From NCBI GenBank assembly GCA_051208045.1, contig JBPJFY010000002.1, positions 372,001 to 436,000 of the forward strand: a DNA stretch of 64,000 bases. The letters are read 5' to 3'. This document shows, one piece after another, positions 61,892 through 64,000 of the stretch. Source of the stretch: LZORAL124-50-18 sp051208045 (GTDB lineage: Bacteria; Pseudomonadota; Gammaproteobacteria; Pseudomonadales; Oleiphilaceae). The position numbers were made by a program, and so were the translations under genes. Position 1 is the stretch's first letter. Each line of letters opens with the position of its first letter. The notes below the pieces were generated by a model. That model saw nothing but the letters and a program-made list of their open reading frames with translations, did no database searches and had not been told where the DNA came from.

Positions 61892-62596
61892 TTATGAGAT
61901 ACTGGCCACTTCTGCTTCCGTCAGGTGTCGCCATTCGCCTGTTTCCAGGGTGTTGTCGAGCTGGATATGCCCAATCTGCGTCCTGTGCAGGGCTGTGACC
62001 TTATTACCCATAGATGCAAACATGCGCTTTACTTGATGGTACCGACCTTCCTGTATAGTCAATATCGCTTGTTTTGCTGATTTTATTTCCAGCGCCGCGG
62101 GTTTGGTCGGCGTGCTGTCACCGCGTAAAAGAACTCCTTTTTCAAAAACCTCGATAGCAGACGGTGCCAATGCCTCCGCCAACGTGACTTCATACACTTT
62201 GCTGCATTTCTTCTTGGGTGCCGTGATGTTATGCGACCACTGGCCATCGTCAGTAATGAGCACCAGCCCGGTGGTATCCACATCCAATCGGCCTGCGATG
62301 TGCAGGGTGCGACGATTTTCAATGTCCAGCAGGTTGAGCACACTCGGATGCATTTCGTCTTCTGTGGAGCAGATATAACCGATGGGTTTGTTGAGCATGA
62401 TGTATCTGGGTTGATGCGCCGTCACCTGGCGACCATCAAACACGACCCGATCAGTCAGCGCAATGTGCTGTGCCGGTGACCGAACCACGCAGCCATTGAC
62501 AGAAACCAGTCCTTTCCCGATACAGCGTTTGATTTGTGCGCGCGAGTGATCGGTGGCATCGGCGATGAATTTGTCCAGTCGAACCGTTGAGCTCAT
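61892..62596 (-). CDS. rsuA: 16S rRNA pseudouridine(516) synthase RsuA
   Basis: This 234-residue enzyme converts uridine 516 of 16S rRNA to pseudouridine. The ATG at 62596 gives a length near that of E. coli RsuA; an upstream start at 62692 would overlap the next gene. It has an N-terminal S4 RNA-binding domain (RLDKFIADATDHSRAQIKRC) and the catalytic motif GRLDVDTTGLVLITDDG with the conserved Asp. RsuA is favoured over RluB/E/F by length and by the S4 domain. Confidence 0.87.
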   Translation of the reverse strand: MSSTVRLDKFIADATDHSRAQIKRCIGKGLVSVNGCVVRSPAQHIALTDRVVFDGRQVTAHQPRYIMLNKPIGYICSTEDEMHPSVLNLLDIENRRTLHIAGRLDVDTTGLVLITDDGQWSHNITAPKKKCSKVYEVTLAEALAPSAIEVFEKGVLLRGDSTPTKPAALEIKSAKQAILTIQEGRYHQVKRMFASMGNKVTALHRTQIGHIQLDNTLETGEWRHLTEAEVASIS

Positions 62597-62654
62597 AATA
62601 ATGGGTGACCTGTGGAGGGTGTGCGATGTTTGATGGTGGTGTGAGGGGGAGATT

Positions 62655-62855
62655 CTATGCGAGATTGGCCGGTAAGGCACGCTGAATCTCACGCAGGCAC
62701 TGATGGCAGAGACACCCTTGCCAGTGTTCGGCGATGTGAGCGCGTTGCTCCCGTGTGAGAGACACGCTGCTGCAATGGCAAAGCGTCATCGATCCTACTT
62801 TGCACTCAAAGACGGTTTGGCAGCGTGGGCAGGCCACAGTTTCGTGATTTGGCAT
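62655..62855 (-). CDS. Cysteine-rich CWC family protein
   Basis: This 66-residue protein from the ATG at 62855 (MPNHETVACPRC) has paired Cys motifs (CPRCQTVFEC, CHC, CLCHQC), the Cys_rich_CWC pattern of small zinc-binding proteins. An upstream in-frame start at 62927 would overlap the GGDEF-EAL gene by 4 bases, so coupling is possible. Its function is unknown. It lies between rsuA and the c-di-GMP gene. Confidence 0.82.
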   Translation of the reverse strand: MPNHETVACPRCQTVFECKVGSMTLCHCSSVSLTREQRAHIAEHWQGCLCHQCLREIQRALPANLA

Positions 62856-62923
62856 GGCGTCGGGTATGGTATTGGGTGTGTCAGGAGTGGTGTGGACCAT
62901 GGTGCCTGCAACCGCTGTGGAAA

Positions 62924-64000
62924 TCAAGCGGTCGGTGGCAAGGTCTGTTCCGGTGGCCGCTTGTTGAATTCGGTAATGAACCGGATAAAGTCCGCCTCCG
63001 GCAACGGCTGGCTATAATAGTAGCCCTGCACATCATGACAATCAGCGCGGCGAATGAAATCAATATGATCTTTTGTCTCTGCGCCTTCTGCGATGACCTT
63101 CAAACCGAGTGTGCGGCTCATGGCGATGATCGCCTTCACGATCTCTTCGTCGTCTTTGTCGACATTAATGTCCCGCACAAACGAGCGGTCAATTTTGACT
63201 TTCGTGACCGGCAACTTCTTCAGGTAACTCAGCGAGGAGTACCCGGTACCGAAGTCGTCCAGTGAAATGTTCACACCCAGTTCCCGAATCTGGTTGAGCT
63301 CGGCGATGACCTGATTCGGATTCTCCATCACCGCACTTTCGGTAATTTCCAGCTCCAGTCGCTCCGGCGGGAACGCATTCAGCGTCACCAGCTGCCGTAC
63401 CTTTTCGGCAAAATTACCTGCGGAGAGCTGCTTGCTGGACACGTTGACACTGACCGTAATGTCTTCCACACCCTGTTCCTGCCACCGGTTGGCGCACACC
63501 AGTGAGTGGTGCAATACCCACTCTCCGAGGGGGATGATGAGCCCCGTTTCTTCCGCCAGCGGAATAAACTCCATCGGGCCGATCAGTCCCTGCTCGGGAT
63601 TGTTCCAGCGAATCAGTGTTTCACAACCGCACACACGGCCACTGGTGATATTAATTTGAGGCTGGAAATACAGCTCAAACTCTTCATCCTCAATGGCCTT
63701 CCGCAGCAGGCGCTCCAGATGAAAGCGTTCGGAGGCTTTGGCGGACATGCTTTCGTTATACAGCTTGCTTTGGTTTCTGCCACTTTCTTTCGCGTGGTAC
63801 ATGGCTGTATCTGCGCACTTGATCAAGGTGTCCTGATCGTCACCGTGCAATGGGAACGTGCTGATACCGACGCTGGCGCCCACTACCATCTCATGCCCTT
63901 TAATGTCCAGCGGTTGACACAAGTGTTGAATGAGTTTGTCTGCCACCAGTACGCTGTCTTCGGGGGCGGCCAGTTCTTCCAGAATGATAGTAAATTCATC
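62924..64000 (-). CDS. GGDEF-EAL protein, N-terminus cut by window edge
   Basis: The reading frame runs off base 64000. The visible part begins with DEF of the GGDEF active site, so the cut falls within that motif. A full EAL domain follows: CETLIRWNNPEQ (ETL replaces EAL), NVSSKQL, ELEITES, LDDFGTGYSSLSYLKKLPV, VIAEGAETKD, CHDVQGYYYSQPLPEAD. The catalytic Glu and metal ligands are kept, so phosphodiesterase activity is likely. Whether the GGDEF half is active cannot be judged from this window. Confidence 0.93.
   Translation of the reverse strand, partial: DEFTIILEELAAPEDSVLVADKLIQHLCQPLDIKGHEMVVGASVGISTFPLHGDDQDTLIKCADTAMYHAKESGRNQSKLYNESMSAKASERFHLERLLRKAIEDEEFELYFQPQINITSGRVCGCETLIRWNNPEQGLIGPMEFIPLAEETGLIIPLGEWVLHHSLVCANRWQEQGVEDITVSVNVSSKQLSAGNFAEKVRQLVTLNAFPPERLELEITESAVMENPNQVIAELNQIRELGVNISLDDFGTGYSSLSYLKKLPVTKVKIDRSFVRDINVDKDDEEIVKAIIAMSRTLGLKVIAEGAETKDHIDFIRRADCHDVQGYYYSQPLPEADFIRFITEFNKRPPEQTLPPTA

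Noticed and set aside
1..64000. CRISPR arrays, tRNA, rRNA and insertion sequences
   Set aside because: No regularly spaced repeats, cloverleaf patterns, rRNA stretches or transposase-like proteins were seen in any part of the window.

Overview
The window reads as chromosomal DNA of a free-living, probably marine, Gram-negative gammaproteobacterium. This is inferred from the Vibrio/Oceanospirillales-type second TonB cluster (DUF3450-TtpC-ExbB-ExbD-TonB-TPR), DUF1302/DUF1329 outer-membrane proteins, a Baeyer-Villiger-type monooxygenase, a diiron protein with its own ferredoxin reductase, BacNav-type ion channels and many c-di-GMP and two-component proteins. The mix of oxygenases and hydrophobic-substrate proteins recalls hydrocarbon- or lipid-using genera, but the species cannot be named from sequence alone. 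No rRNA, tRNA, CRISPR array or transposase was seen. Both ends cut a gene: an OppF-type ATPase at base 1 and a GGDEF-EAL protein at base 64000.

Layout. 1-12.1 kb: two complete peptide/microcin-C type ABC importers back to back, opp (A-B-C-D-F, minus strand) and yej (B-E-A-F1-F2, plus strand; YejF is split into two proteins), closed by a strong bidirectional terminator. 12.1-17.1 kb: the TonB2-type energising operon. 17.4-23.3 kb: a diguanylate cyclase, an alpha/beta hydrolase, and a diiron oxygenase-like protein plus ferredoxin reductase next to an AraC-type regulator. 23.3-25.5 kb: an AT-richer accessory patch with a PIN/RHH toxin-antitoxin pair and an unrecognised protein overlapped by a small 4-TM protein. 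25.4-34 kb: hybrid histidine kinase, leucine-rich-repeat protein, HD-GYP protein, DUF2157/GDYXXLXY pair, orphan periplasmic binding protein and PBP7-like endopeptidase. 34-36.6 kb: TetR/SDR divergent pair with two perfect operators, and an Xre-2TM protein. 36.6-42.5 kb: a LysR-controlled operon (class II aldolase, DUF1302, DUF1329, BASS transporter). 42.5-44.2 kb: an insertion-like patch flanked by a 151-bp duplication of the lysR 3' end, holding an orphan coding remnant, a zinc metallopeptidase and a SEC-C mini-ORF. 44.2-47 kb: AraC regulator and two tandem voltage-gated-type channels with different selectivity filters (Na-type TLESWSM; Ca-like TFEDWTD). 47-48.7 kb: flavin monooxygenase. 48.7-57.5 kb: a signalling block (PAS-GGDEF-EAL-REC, two histidine kinases, REC-degenerate HD-GYP, REC and an unrecognised protein). 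57.5-64 kb: GlpD-like oxidoreductase, peroxiredoxin-like protein, DUF2788 protein, solute-binding protein, RsuA, Cys-rich CWC protein and the partial GGDEF-EAL protein.

How the genes fit together. The transport blocks (opp, yej, TonB2) handle peptide and TonB-dependent uptake. The catabolic blocks (diiron/reductase, LysR operon, BVMO, SDR) look like hydrophobic-substrate metabolism with dedicated local regulators. The c-di-GMP and phosphorelay genes are unusually dense. The most novel spots are the accessory patch at 23.3-25.5 kb, the repeat-flanked patch at 42.5-44.2 kb, the channel pair at 45.2-47 kb and the signalling block at 48.7-57.5 kb.
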